In this document: one piece after another, positions 15,940-24,324 of the stretch
Layout of the letters: every line of letters starts with the position of its first letter
Numbering within the stretch: the stretch's first letter is position 1
From: Gammaproteobacteria bacterium
GTDB lineage: Bacteria; Pseudomonadota; Gammaproteobacteria; Steroidobacterales; GCA-2729495
Assembly (NCBI GenBank): GCA_030066665.1
Contig: JASJBD010000053.1
Span: forward strand, 1 to 34,690
DNA length: 34,690 nt
Direction of reading: 5' to 3'
The notes under the pieces: model-generated
Told to the model about the DNA's origin: nothing
Databases searched by the model: none
What the model saw: only the letters and a program-made list of their open reading frames with translations
Program-made: the position numbers and the translations under genes

Positions 15940-16704
15940 TTGAATAGTCGTGTACTGGCAATCTGCCTGGTGTGCGTCGCGCTGGTCGCTGCGATGCCAC
16001 TCACCGCGTCGGCGGTCGTGCTGACGACATACTCCATTTCCTTCGACGAAGAATCCGCCTTGATCTGCCTCGAGGGGGATTGTGAATTTCCCGATACTCC
16101 GCCCATCATGAATCTTGCGATCCTCGAGCGCTTCGCGGGCGAAGGTCAGTCGGCAACGCCATGGGGAGCCTTCGGCAACGATGTGAGCACCGAGCCCGGC
16201 GTCACGACGGACATCGTCAGTTCGTCTAGTCCATTCCAGAACGCACCATCGCAGGCACTCTTGATCGGCTGGCTCGAGAACTTGCCCACGGACCCATTCA
16301 GTCAGGAGGGGATTGGTCACGTCGTGATCGGGATGAACAATGCCGCGGCCATCAATATCGACGACGTCCCCTTTGCCAGCATCTTCCCCGGTGTGTTGCA
16401 GGAAAACCTGATCCAGGGGCTCGAGGAGCTGGAGCAGGGCGGGCCGGTAGGGTCCGCTGCGGCCAGCACGCTGTTCGATTTCTTCAACAACGCGGCCACA
16501 TCGGGGAACCTGGGGCCAAACGGCACGCCCGGCTCGGCCCTGTTCACTCCGATGGACGGCGGCAATTTCACGATGGTGGTTTTCAGTCAGGCCCAGACCA
16601 TTGGTACGGGCACCATTTCAGTGGTGCCGGTGCCTGCTGGCATCTGGTTGTTGAGTTCGGCCCTCGCGATGCTGGGGGCCGCGATTCGGCGTCGCGCGGT
16701 TTGA
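15940..16704 (+). CDS. exported protein with VPxPA/PEP-CTERM-like sorting tail
   Basis: The 254-residue protein begins with TTG and a signal peptide (MNSRVLAICLVCVALVAAMP, cleavage near ASA). It ends in VVPVPAGIWLLSSALAMLGA followed by IRRR. That tail is a Val-Pro-x-Pro-Ala motif, a hydrophobic helix and an Arg cluster, the layout of VPLPA/PEP-CTERM sorting signals recognised by exosortases, which lead to surface attachment or release. No exosortase or glycan-synthesis gene is in the window. The body (SFDEESALICLEGDCEFPD and a long loop-rich region) resembles other PEP-CTERM cargo but no named enzyme. A strong stem-loop follows the stop. Confidence 0.72.
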   Translation: MNSRVLAICLVCVALVAAMPLTASAVVLTTYSISFDEESALICLEGDCEFPDTPPIMNLAILERFAGEGQSATPWGAFGNDVSTEPGVTTDIVSSSSPFQNAPSQALLIGWLENLPTDPFSQEGIGHVVIGMNNAAAINIDDVPFASIFPGVLQENLIQGLEELEQGGPVGSAAASTLFDFFNNAATSGNLGPNGTPGSALFTPMDGGNFTMVVFSQAQTIGTGTISVVPVPAGIWLLSSALAMLGAAIRRRAV

Positions 16705-16710
16705 GCGAAC

Positions 16711-16742
16711 CCGAGTAGCGATCAGGGATCTATCGTACTCGG
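16711..16742 (+). terminator. stem-loop after the VPxPA-tail gene
   Basis: CCGAGTA-g-CGAT (16711-16722) pairs with ATCG-TACTCGG (16732-16742), an 11-bp stem with one bulged base and a loop of about nine. It starts seven bases after the stop codon. A short T-rich stretch (ACTTTTA) follows after a few bases, so a terminator or an mRNA-end stabiliser is likely. Confidence 0.5.
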
Positions 16743-16946
16743 ACCGTACTTTTATGGGTCCTGGCAGGCCTGCGCAATGTGTCGCGCTTTCCCGCACTCG
16801 GCCTTGAAATCGTAAGGGACTTCGCTGGCACAGTCGGGCCCGCGCCGCCTTGGCCGTCGTCATCTTGTCTTCGCAACGGGAACCCCTTATTGCGGCTTGT
16901 TACTCGGGTCAGCAGACTTTTTGTTACCGGCCTGCCGGGATAGCGC

Positions 16947-18272
16947 ATGGTTATCCGAGTCCAACAATTTCCCAGCCATATCGGGGCCCTGATCTTGCTT
17001 GTATCCGGGTCCTTGACATCGGTCGGTGCCTCGGCCCAGGAAGCAGTCGTGCCTCTCCAGTTCAGCTTTTCCGACCCGGGCGCGCGCAGCCTGAGTCTCG
17101 GCGGCGCTTTTGTTGCTCTGGCGGACGATGCCACCGCGGCGTTCGCCAATCCGGCCGGATTGGTGCAGCTGCTGCGACCGGAGGTCTCGATCGAAGGGCG
17201 CTCCTGGAGCTACTCGACACCGTATACCGTCGGCGGCAGGGCCGAGGGGTTGCCCAGTGGTTTCGGGATCGACAATACGGTCGGTCTCCGAACCGCAACA
17301 TCCAATCACGATGCCACCGGGTTTTCCTTTCTTTCGTTGGCGTATCCGAAAGGAAACTGGTCGTTCGCGCTGTTTCGCCACGAGCTGGCCGATCTCGAGT
17401 TCTCCAGCGAAACACAGGGACTGTTCGGTGGGGGTACTAACTGCTGCCAAACCCGGCAATTCGATCAGCGCTCGATGAGCGACCTGAGCATCGTCGGTTA
17501 CGGGTTTTCCACGGCCTATCGGGTGGGCGAGAATTTCAATCTGGGCTTGGGCATTGTCTACTACGATGCGTCGTTCATCTCGGATGCAACGGTGTATGGC
17601 CCGGATGATGACACTGTGGCGAGCATTTTCGCTCCGAACTCGTACCTCCCGGAGCGCCTGGTGCTGCGTGAGCAGATTTTCTTCGACGATACCGATTGGG
17701 CTGTGTCCGTCGGGTTGCTCTGGCGGCTGTCGCAGGGCTGGAGTATCGGTGGCGTCTACCGACAGGCACCCGAGTTCAACATCGACTTCGAGTTGACGGC
17801 TGGTGAAATATTCGATCCTGGCGTTCCGCCCGGGACCGTGCTGTTTCGGGGGTCGAGCAAGCTCGAATTGCCGGAGATCTATGGCCTCGGTTTGGCCTAT
17901 CGGTCCGCCGGCGGGCGTTTCACCCTGACGTTTCAGTGGAATCGCGTGGAGTATTCACGCATCGTGGACAGTCTCGCGCTGGACGATCGCGCGATCGACG
18001 ATGTCGATCAGTTACATCTGGGCGTAGAATACGTCTTTCTCGATTTGACACCGATCTTTGCAGTGCGGCTCGGGACCTGGCTGGAGCCCGATCATCAGTT
18101 GCGGGCCACCGGCGATGATCCCTTTGCTCGCGCACTGCTGCCGCCGGGGGACGACGAATTTCATTTTGCTTTTGGTCTCGGTACGGCCATGCAAAACTTT
18201 CAGATCGATCTTGGCGTTGATATTGCCGACCACGTCGACACCGTATCGCTGTCGGCGATTCTCAGCTTCTAG
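16947..18272 (+). CDS. FadL/OmpP1-like outer-membrane beta-barrel protein
   Basis: The 441-residue protein has an N-terminal signal region (HIGALILLVSGSLTSVGASA) and the start typical of FadL/PorV-like barrels: DPGARSLSLGGAFVALADDATAAFANPAGL. Alternating amphipathic strands run through the rest (FNLGLGIVYYDASF, WSIGGVYRQAPEFNIDFE, FTLTFQWNRVEYSRIV) and the protein ends in a terminal Phe (VSLSAILSF), the C-terminal signature for barrel insertion. FadL relatives carry hydrophobic compounds across the outer membrane; the substrate is unknown. The gene converges on the wHTH-ATPase gene, the two stops sharing CTAG (18269-18272). Confidence 0.82.
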   Translation: MVIRVQQFPSHIGALILLVSGSLTSVGASAQEAVVPLQFSFSDPGARSLSLGGAFVALADDATAAFANPAGLVQLLRPEVSIEGRSWSYSTPYTVGGRAEGLPSGFGIDNTVGLRTATSNHDATGFSFLSLAYPKGNWSFALFRHELADLEFSSETQGLFGGGTNCCQTRQFDQRSMSDLSIVGYGFSTAYRVGENFNLGLGIVYYDASFISDATVYGPDDDTVASIFAPNSYLPERLVLREQIFFDDTDWAVSVGLLWRLSQGWSIGGVYRQAPEFNIDFELTAGEIFDPGVPPGTVLFRGSSKLELPEIYGLGLAYRSAGGRFTLTFQWNRVEYSRIVDSLALDDRAIDDVDQLHLGVEYVFLDLTPIFAVRLGTWLEPDHQLRATGDDPFARALLPPGDDEFHFAFGLGTAMQNFQIDLGVDIADHVDTVSLSAILSF

Positions 18273-19696
18273 GTTGTCCCGGCTTTGGTCTGCTGACTGA
18301 GCCAGCGGCGGAAGAAGTAGTTCGCCAGCAGGAACTGGCGGTTTGCGTTCTGGCGGATGAAGCCGAGGTTTTCTAGCCGGCGCAGTATGCCTTCGAAGGC
18401 ATCCGCGCCGAGCGCAAACTCTTCCCGAATCGCGTTGTTGTCCACGCCCGACTGCCGAGCGATCAGTCGGACAATGTCGCCCTCGATTTCAGACAGCATG
18501 GCGAAATCGACCGCGAAGAAATGACTGACCATCCGATCGGTAGCGACCTGCTCGATGGCATCCCCGAGCTCGTCTGCTTCGAGGAAACGTTTGCACAGGA
18601 GCTGCAGCAGGTAGGGATGGTTGTCGCAGTGATGCCGGATTGAGTCGACCACCGCGGCGGCAAATCGGGGTCGGTCGAGCGGGCCAAGCTGGGTCTGTTC
18701 GATAAGCGCGCGGGCTTCATCATCAGTGAGCCGCTCGATATAGAGCGGCGGTGTAAACCCATGCAGGAAGGGAGAGGTATCGTCCTGCTGTTCCGCCAGT
18801 GCCCATAATCGGATGGTTGACGCCAGTACGGTGCGGATGCCCTCGCGACTTTGCATGACATGACGCAGCTTGCGCAGCAGCGACGGATCATTTCGATGCA
18901 GCTTGATCAGCTCCTCGACTTCGTCGCACAGGAGTAACAGCGTTAAATTCTCGGCGCGCAACCGGTGCTGGAGTTTGCCCAGCGAGACGAACAGGTCCTC
19001 TGCTTCCACGTCCGGCAGACCGATGCCGAGGCGCTCCAGCCGCTCGTCGGCGTCCAGCAGCGCATCGGCAAAATTGAAGTGCAGCTCCGCAGACGTATCA
19101 GCGCCCTGGAAATCCCAGAATACTGGAAAGTAACGGGGGTTCGGTGAGATATCCGTGATGTACTCGATCTGCTTCAGCAGCGAGGTCTTGCCGATTCGCC
19201 GCGTTCCGAGCAGCCAGATGCAATTGCGCGAACCGTCGAGTATCTCGCTAATCTGTGCCGTGCGGCCGTAAAAGCGATCGCCCCGCACCCACTGGCCAAC
19301 CACGAACGGGATCGGCGCCATGCCGGGCGTATCCGCTCGCGACATTGCCGGTCCTGCCGGCGACCGGGTCTCGACGGTTGCCAGCAGGCGATAACCTCGC
19401 TTCGGCAGTGTTTCGATCGGGTTGTATTCGGTTTGTCCCGTAATGCCGCCGATCTCGCCGAGCTGATGGCGCAACTGATAAATGCAACGGGACAGGGTGT
19501 GGTCCGTGACGACCACATTGGGCCACACCGCGTCCAGCAGCTCGGCCCGTGAGACCACCTTTCCTGGATGGTTACCAAGGACCGTCAATACGTCCATGAC
19601 CTTGGGTTCGAGCCGGACCGTGCCGCCCGGACCGGCTACCGTGCCTTCCCGCGAATCGACCGTGAATTTGGGCGATACGTGTGTCTCGCTATGCAT
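18269..19696 (-). CDS. CadC-type winged-helix regulator fused to a STAND/AAA-like ATPase
   Basis: The 475-residue cytoplasmic protein has an OmpR/PhoB-fold DNA-binding domain at residues 10-107 (VRLEPKVMDVLTVLGNHPGKVVSRAELLDAVW ... TLPKRGYRL). An ATPase follows: FYGR box at 142-145, Walker A GTRRIGKTS at 164-172, Walker B LLLLCDEVEE around 252-261, NHPYLLQLLCKRF at 359-371 and a C-terminal winged-helix-like region (about 400-465). There is no membrane segment, unlike CadC itself. The ATPase core matches that of the membrane protein at 21877 box for box. It should bind DNA under nucleotide control, and its own divergent promoter carries suitable repeats (19781-19808). The combination suggests an ATP-switched transcription factor. 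Confidence 0.87.
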   Translation of the reverse strand: MHSETHVSPKFTVDSREGTVAGPGGTVRLEPKVMDVLTVLGNHPGKVVSRAELLDAVWPNVVVTDHTLSRCIYQLRHQLGEIGGITGQTEYNPIETLPKRGYRLLATVETRSPAGPAMSRADTPGMAPIPFVVGQWVRGDRFYGRTAQISEILDGSRNCIWLLGTRRIGKTSLLKQIEYITDISPNPRYFPVFWDFQGADTSAELHFNFADALLDADERLERLGIGLPDVEAEDLFVSLGKLQHRLRAENLTLLLLCDEVEELIKLHRNDPSLLRKLRHVMQSREGIRTVLASTIRLWALAEQQDDTSPFLHGFTPPLYIERLTDDEARALIEQTQLGPLDRPRFAAAVVDSIRHHCDNHPYLLQLLCKRFLEADELGDAIEQVATDRMVSHFFAVDFAMLSEIEGDIVRLIARQSGVDNNAIREEFALGADAFEGILRRLENLGFIRQNANRQFLLANYFFRRWLSQQTKAGTT

Positions 19697-19780
19697 CTTC
19701 TGTCAGCTAACACGCTGCATCGGCAGCGACAACCCGGACTTGTACCTAGATTCCTTTCCCCGACTAAATCATCAGAAAAA

Positions 19781-19808
19781 CATCAAGTCGTCATCAAGCG
19801 CCACTTGA
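19781..19808. promoter_or_regulatory. helically phased TCAAG half-sites between regulator and lipoprotein
   Basis: CATCAAG occurs at 19781-19787 and 19792-19798 (11-base period), and the inverted CTTGA follows at 19804-19808, ten bases on. OmpR/PhoB-fold regulators bind direct repeats at this spacing. The site lies in the 169-base region between the wHTH-ATPase gene and the lipoprotein gene; the TTGACG at 19805-19810 could be a plus-strand -35 touching the last half-site. Confidence 0.5.
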
Positions 19809-19865
19809 CGCCGGCAGGTTCAATTAAGACTGACATAAATACGCAACTACGCAAGCGGGGTTGTC

Positions 19866-21761
19866 ATGAAGACGAAGTCACTTCAGTCAATTTTTCTGGT
19901 CCCGATTTTTCTGACCTTACTCACTGCCTGCGGTGGTGGCGGGGGTGGTGGTGCGCCCAACGGCCCGGGCACGATCCAGATCGAAGCAGCCTCTCTCGAC
20001 GCCCGGGAAGGCACGGTCCTAAACGTGCGTGTCGTACGCAGTGGTGGCAGCGCAGGTGTCGCCAGCATCAATTTCGCCACGGCGAACGGCGCGGCTATCG
20101 CGGGTTCGGACTATACGGCGGCGAGTGGCACTTTAACCTGGGCGAATCAGGTCTCCGGCAATAAGACCATCAGTATTCCGATCACGGATGACAGCCTGGC
20201 GGAACTGCCCGAGTCATTCACGCTGACCCTGAGCAATGTCTCGGGCGCGTCGCTGGGTGTCAATGCGTCGGCAAGCATCAACATCATCGACAATGACACG
20301 GCGCCGGTTGCCGCTATCGGCCGCATCACGGAGCTGAACAGCGTGACGCTCAATGGCATTCGCTATGACACCAATGCCACCAGCGTCACGGTGAATGGCC
20401 TGCCGGCCAATATCGCTGACCTCGAGCTGGGACAGGTGGTCACGCTGGAGGGGGAGATCAACTTCGGTGATGCGCGGGGTCGCGCCGATACGATCAGCTA
20501 TCTCCCGTCAATCGTCGGCCCGGTGGAGCACATCGATGCGGCGTTGGAACGGTTGCTGGTCATGGGTCAGACGGTGCTGGTCAATGCGGATACCGTGTTT
20601 CACGCAAGTATTGACCCGATTACCTATGCCGGCCTGAGCGTTGGTGCAAACGTTCAGATCAGCGGTATTCGCAACGAAAACGGCGAACTCGTTGCCACGC
20701 GCATCGAACCGGATACGAGCAGTGCCGGTGTGCAGGTCGTCGGGACGGTCTCCGGACTGGATCTGACCAATATGCTGTTTTCTATCGATCGACTCACCGT
20801 CGATTACAGTGGCGCACAGCTCATCGATCTGCCGATGGGCATGCCGGTGAATGGATTGCGGGTGAATGTGCGCGGCTCATTGACGAACGGCATCCTGGCC
20901 GTGGACCAGATTGCAGAAATCACCAACCCGACGCCAACTCCTGGAGAGCGGGCTCACCTGAGCGGCATTGTTACACGCTTTGTTTCACCCACCGACTTTG
21001 ATCTCAATGGTCTCCCGGTGACGAGCAACGCGAGCACTGGCTATGTCAATGGCGTGGTTGACGATCTTGAGGCCAACGCGGAAATCACCGTGGCCGGAAA
21101 TGTCACCGCCGGGGGTGACAGCGTCGTGGCCGGCCGGGTTACGTTCGGTCGCCCCGTTTTCGAGAGAACGGCGGTGACGCTCGATCTCAACAACTTCTCC
21201 AGGCTCTCGGTACTGGGTCTCTCCCGCGTGACGGTTATCCAGGGCGCGGACTATTCGGTCGAGGCAACGGTCGCTACCGGCATGGTCAACAACGTACCGG
21301 TGACCCAGAGCGGCGACACGGTCACGATCGGGGACAACACCACACAGCTGCTCAGCGCCATCGTCCGTATGCCGGTACTGAACCAGGTCGACGTGGCGGC
21401 CGGTGCCCTGGCCGACGTCACGCTTAGGGATTTCGATCAGATGGCAATGACGGTCAACGTGGGTGGCGTCAGCATCCTGCAGGGTGACGGCCTCATGATC
21501 GGTGAATTGTCGGCCAGCGTGTCGGGCGTGAGTTGGCTGGACCTTGGCGGCATCGGACCCATCGGCAGCGCCAGTATTGATATCCGCGGCGTGAGCAGAG
21601 CGATCCTGAATATGGATATCGGGTCCACGCTGACCGGGTCCGTGACGACTGGTCAGGGTACGGGTACATCGGCACTCCTTTACTACGGCACCAACACCGC
21701 CGAATTCGTGACGATCGACGCGCTGTCGTCCGTAATCCGGCTTGGCGATACCCGGCTCTGA
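19866..21761 (+). CDS. lipoprotein with Calx-beta, DUF5666-like and GIN-like regions
   Basis: The 631-residue protein has a lipoprotein signal ending in LLTAC at C22, followed by seven Gly. Residues 35-145 are a Calx-beta domain (REGTVLNVRVVRSGG, INFATANGAAIAGSDYTAASGTLTW, SINIIDND), a calcium-binding Ig-like fold. About 155-425 hold several DUF5666-like beta repeats (LNGIRYDTNATSVTVNG, VVTLEGEI, VQISGIRNENGELVATRIE). From about 438 a GIN/DUF2807-like adhesin-head region appears (LDLNNFSRLSVLGLSRVTVIQGADYSVEA). It is an envelope or surface protein, perhaps an adhesin or a ligand for the TPR protein downstream. It is divergent from the wHTH-ATPase gene and 115 bases before the TPR-ATPase gene on the same strand. 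Confidence 0.85.
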   Translation: MKTKSLQSIFLVPIFLTLLTACGGGGGGGAPNGPGTIQIEAASLDAREGTVLNVRVVRSGGSAGVASINFATANGAAIAGSDYTAASGTLTWANQVSGNKTISIPITDDSLAELPESFTLTLSNVSGASLGVNASASINIIDNDTAPVAAIGRITELNSVTLNGIRYDTNATSVTVNGLPANIADLELGQVVTLEGEINFGDARGRADTISYLPSIVGPVEHIDAALERLLVMGQTVLVNADTVFHASIDPITYAGLSVGANVQISGIRNENGELVATRIEPDTSSAGVQVVGTVSGLDLTNMLFSIDRLTVDYSGAQLIDLPMGMPVNGLRVNVRGSLTNGILAVDQIAEITNPTPTPGERAHLSGIVTRFVSPTDFDLNGLPVTSNASTGYVNGVVDDLEANAEITVAGNVTAGGDSVVAGRVTFGRPVFERTAVTLDLNNFSRLSVLGLSRVTVIQGADYSVEATVATGMVNNVPVTQSGDTVTIGDNTTQLLSAIVRMPVLNQVDVAAGALADVTLRDFDQMAMTVNVGGVSILQGDGLMIGELSASVSGVSWLDLGGIGPIGSASIDIRGVSRAILNMDIGSTLTGSVTTGQGTGTSALLYYGTNTAEFVTIDALSSVIRLGDTRL

Positions 21762-21876
21762 TATCGCGGCGCAGGCCAGGCAACATTCAAGCGGCGTGCA
21801 GATAAGGTTGTTCGGATAATTCGTATTGCGGAGTCTCAGGCGCTGTGCGGTAGTTTGCAACGGAGGTGCTACGGTT

Positions 21877-24288
21877 TTGCCGTTCCAAATGCCAGGTAGC
21901 GCCGGACCAGGATCACGCAGCCGGCAACTGATTCTCGTCGCGGGTGTGGCGATCATGCTGATCGCCCACCCGGCCTTCGCCGATCTCTGGTACGAACACT
22001 ACTCCCGGGCCGAGCAAGCGCTCGTCGATCAGGACTGGACGCTGGCCGTTCAGGAGATCAATGAGGCCCTGGAGAAGAAAGGTGACTCCGGCGCGCGCGT
22101 CCGCAGTTACGGGATGAGGGTCGTGGCCTACTTCCCATATTTCAAGTTGGGCATTGCGTACTACCACCTGGGGCAATTCGACGCGGCCCTGCAGGCATTC
22201 GAGACCGAGGAGAGACTGGGTGCGATCGCGGCATCGGCATCCGCGAGCGAGGAACTTGCACGCTACCGGGGTCTTGTCCAGGCGGCGCAGGCGGCCGCGG
22301 TTGCGGAACAGCAGCAACGAATCGACCAGATAGTCGAACAGAGCCTCAGCGACGCGCGCGAGCTGCAGGTTCGCGGGCTTCTCGACGAAGCCGTGACGGC
22401 CGTCGATCGGGCCCTGGCGGTAGCGCCCGATGACGTCGCTGCCCAGGATATTATGCGCGACTTGCGCCAGCAGCTCGTGGCGCGCGAGCGCGAACAGGTC
22501 CGCAATCAGCAGGCCGCGAACCTGCTCGAGAATGGTCGCGAACTGCTCCGGGAGCAACGCTATAGTGAGGCGTCGAGCCTGTTTCGCCAGGCGCTGTTGC
22601 TCAATCCAAGCCAGGAGACTCAGGCGCTGCTCGACGCTGCGCAACGCAATCTGCGCGCTGAACTCCAGGCCGGGCGTGCTGCGGTCGCCGCAGGTCTGGA
22701 GGAAGTGCGGGCGCTGGAATCGGCGGGGCAGATCGACGCGGCCCTGACTCAACTGCAATCCCTGCTCGCACTGGAGCCCGCCAGCCAGGAAGTGCTGGCG
22801 ATCCAGGATCGGTTGTTACGTGCGCAACAGGAACTGGCCGACGCAACGGCGCGGCAGGCGGCGATCGACGAACTCCTGGCCGAAGGGGAAACACGCTTCG
22901 ACAATGGTGCAGTGGAAGCAGCGTTGTCTGCCGCGAATAGGGTACTCGCCCTGGACCCGGGCAACGCTGAGGCGCTCGAGCAAGTGGCGCGGGCCTACGG
23001 CGTGATCAGTCGCAGGCTGCTGGGGACGGCGGCAAGAGAAAACATACCGCCGGCGATCCGCTTCGCCGATCTCAGGCAGGAAAGCGACGATGGCGACCTG
23101 GTACAGACGGTCAGCGCGCCGGATTTTCGCCTGACCGGCGTCGTTATCGATAACACGCCGGTTTCGGTCGTCTTTTTTGGCAGTGACAACACGCAGATCG
23201 ACGCGACGGTCGACAGCCAGCCACTTGGTGAGTATTACCTGACTGAATTCAGCGTCCAAGCGACGCTACCGCCCGGTCGCTCGACGTTCCGGCTGGTGGC
23301 AACAGATGCCGAGAATCTGACCACGAGTAGCGAGTACGTCGTGCATTACGCGCGACCTTTCGTGCGCACGCCGCTTTTCTACGGCCTGCTCATTGGTGGC
23401 GTCGTGCTGGCCGGCGGTGCGCTCCTGTGGCGACGCTCCCGTCGCCGCCGGCAATTGCGGCAACGGCGATTCAATCCCTATGTGGCGGGCGCGCCGATTC
23501 TGGACGACAACATGTTCTTTGGCCGCCGCGAACTCGTCGACCGAATCCTGCAGACGATCCACAACAATAACTTGTTGATGTACGGCGAACGACGGATTGG
23601 CAAGACCTCGATTCAGCACCAGCTCAAGAAACGTCTGCGTGAACTTCGCGACCCGCTCTACGAGTTCCACCCGGTATATATCGATCTGCAGGGCACGTCC
23701 GAGACGCGTTTCTTCCAGACGATTGCCGAGGAAATCTTTCACGAGCTGGCGCCGGTGCTCGACTGCCAGAAGCCAGGCGGAGACATATCCGGCGACTATT
23801 CCTATCGCGACTTCGTCCGCGATATCCACGCCGTGTTGAAAACCTTGAAGCAGCGGACGTCGAAGAAGGTCAAGCTGGTGCTGCTGATCGACGAGGTCGA
23901 TGTCCTCAATGAGTACGATCCCCGGATCAATCAACGGTTGCGAAGCCTGTTCATGAAGAGCTTTGCAGAGAACCTGGCGGCGGTTGTCTCGGGCGTCGAT
24001 ATCAAGAAGGAATGGGAAGGCGAAGGCAGTCCCTGGTACAACTTCTTCGAGGAAATCGAAGTGGAGCCGTTGGGTACTCACGAGGCACAGGAGCTGATCG
24101 AGCGCCCGATCCGCGGGCTCTTCCGGCTCGATGATGGCGCGGCGGAACGCATCATCGCGTTGTCGGACGGCAAACCGTACCTGATTCAGAAGCTCTGCGT
24201 CGCGCTCGTGACCCGCCTCCATGAACAGCGGCGGCGGCGAATCACAATCGCTGACGTGGAGGCCGTTAGCCGGCCGGGTGGTGCCTGA
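21877..24288 (+). CDS. transmembrane protein: periplasmic TPR array and cytoplasmic STAND/AAA-like ATPase
   Basis: The 803-residue protein (numbered from TTG 21877) has a signal region (LILVAGVAIMLIAHPAFA, cleavage near residue 36). About six TPR-like helical pairs follow (45-70, 85-116, 160-186, 215-246, 274-303, 330-363), then a beta-rich domain (about 413-490), one membrane helix (498-518) and an Arg-rich stop-transfer stretch. The cytoplasmic ATPase has NPY at 533-535, FFGR at 547-550, Walker A GERRIGKTS at 570-578, Walker B LVLLIDEVD near 667-675 and KPYLIQKLCVAL at 766-777. An upstream TTG at 21826 is in frame, but GGAGGT (21862-21867) lies nine bases before the TTG at 21877. It probably passes a periplasmic signal to an ATP switch and is related to the wHTH-ATPase at 18269. 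Confidence 0.85.
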   Translation: MPFQMPGSAGPGSRSRQLILVAGVAIMLIAHPAFADLWYEHYSRAEQALVDQDWTLAVQEINEALEKKGDSGARVRSYGMRVVAYFPYFKLGIAYYHLGQFDAALQAFETEERLGAIAASASASEELARYRGLVQAAQAAAVAEQQQRIDQIVEQSLSDARELQVRGLLDEAVTAVDRALAVAPDDVAAQDIMRDLRQQLVAREREQVRNQQAANLLENGRELLREQRYSEASSLFRQALLLNPSQETQALLDAAQRNLRAELQAGRAAVAAGLEEVRALESAGQIDAALTQLQSLLALEPASQEVLAIQDRLLRAQQELADATARQAAIDELLAEGETRFDNGAVEAALSAANRVLALDPGNAEALEQVARAYGVISRRLLGTAARENIPPAIRFADLRQESDDGDLVQTVSAPDFRLTGVVIDNTPVSVVFFGSDNTQIDATVDSQPLGEYYLTEFSVQATLPPGRSTFRLVATDAENLTTSSEYVVHYARPFVRTPLFYGLLIGGVVLAGGALLWRRSRRRRQLRQRRFNPYVAGAPILDDNMFFGRRELVDRILQTIHNNNLLMYGERRIGKTSIQHQLKKRLRELRDPLYEFHPVYIDLQGTSETRFFQTIAEEIFHELAPVLDCQKPGGDISGDYSYRDFVRDIHAVLKTLKQRTSKKVKLVLLIDEVDVLNEYDPRINQRLRSLFMKSFAENLAAVVSGVDIKKEWEGEGSPWYNFFEEIEVEPLGTHEAQELIERPIRGLFRLDDGAAERIIALSDGKPYLIQKLCVALVTRLHEQRRRRITIADVEAVSRPGGA

Positions 24289-24324
24289 TTCCGGCCCAGG
24301 ATCAATCTGGAATGGGCGATCCGG

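Noticed and set aside
18269..24288. STAND ATPases as an anti-phage (Avs-like) defence island
   Set aside because: There is no nuclease, protease or other effector domain. The partners are a DNA-binding domain, a periplasmic TPR array and outer-membrane or lipoproteins, which fits regulation better.
24289..24324. Terminator between the convergent TPR-ATPase and four-Cys genes
   Set aside because: GCCCA and TGGGC can pair across the gap, but the stem is short, alternative pairings compete and there is no T run.
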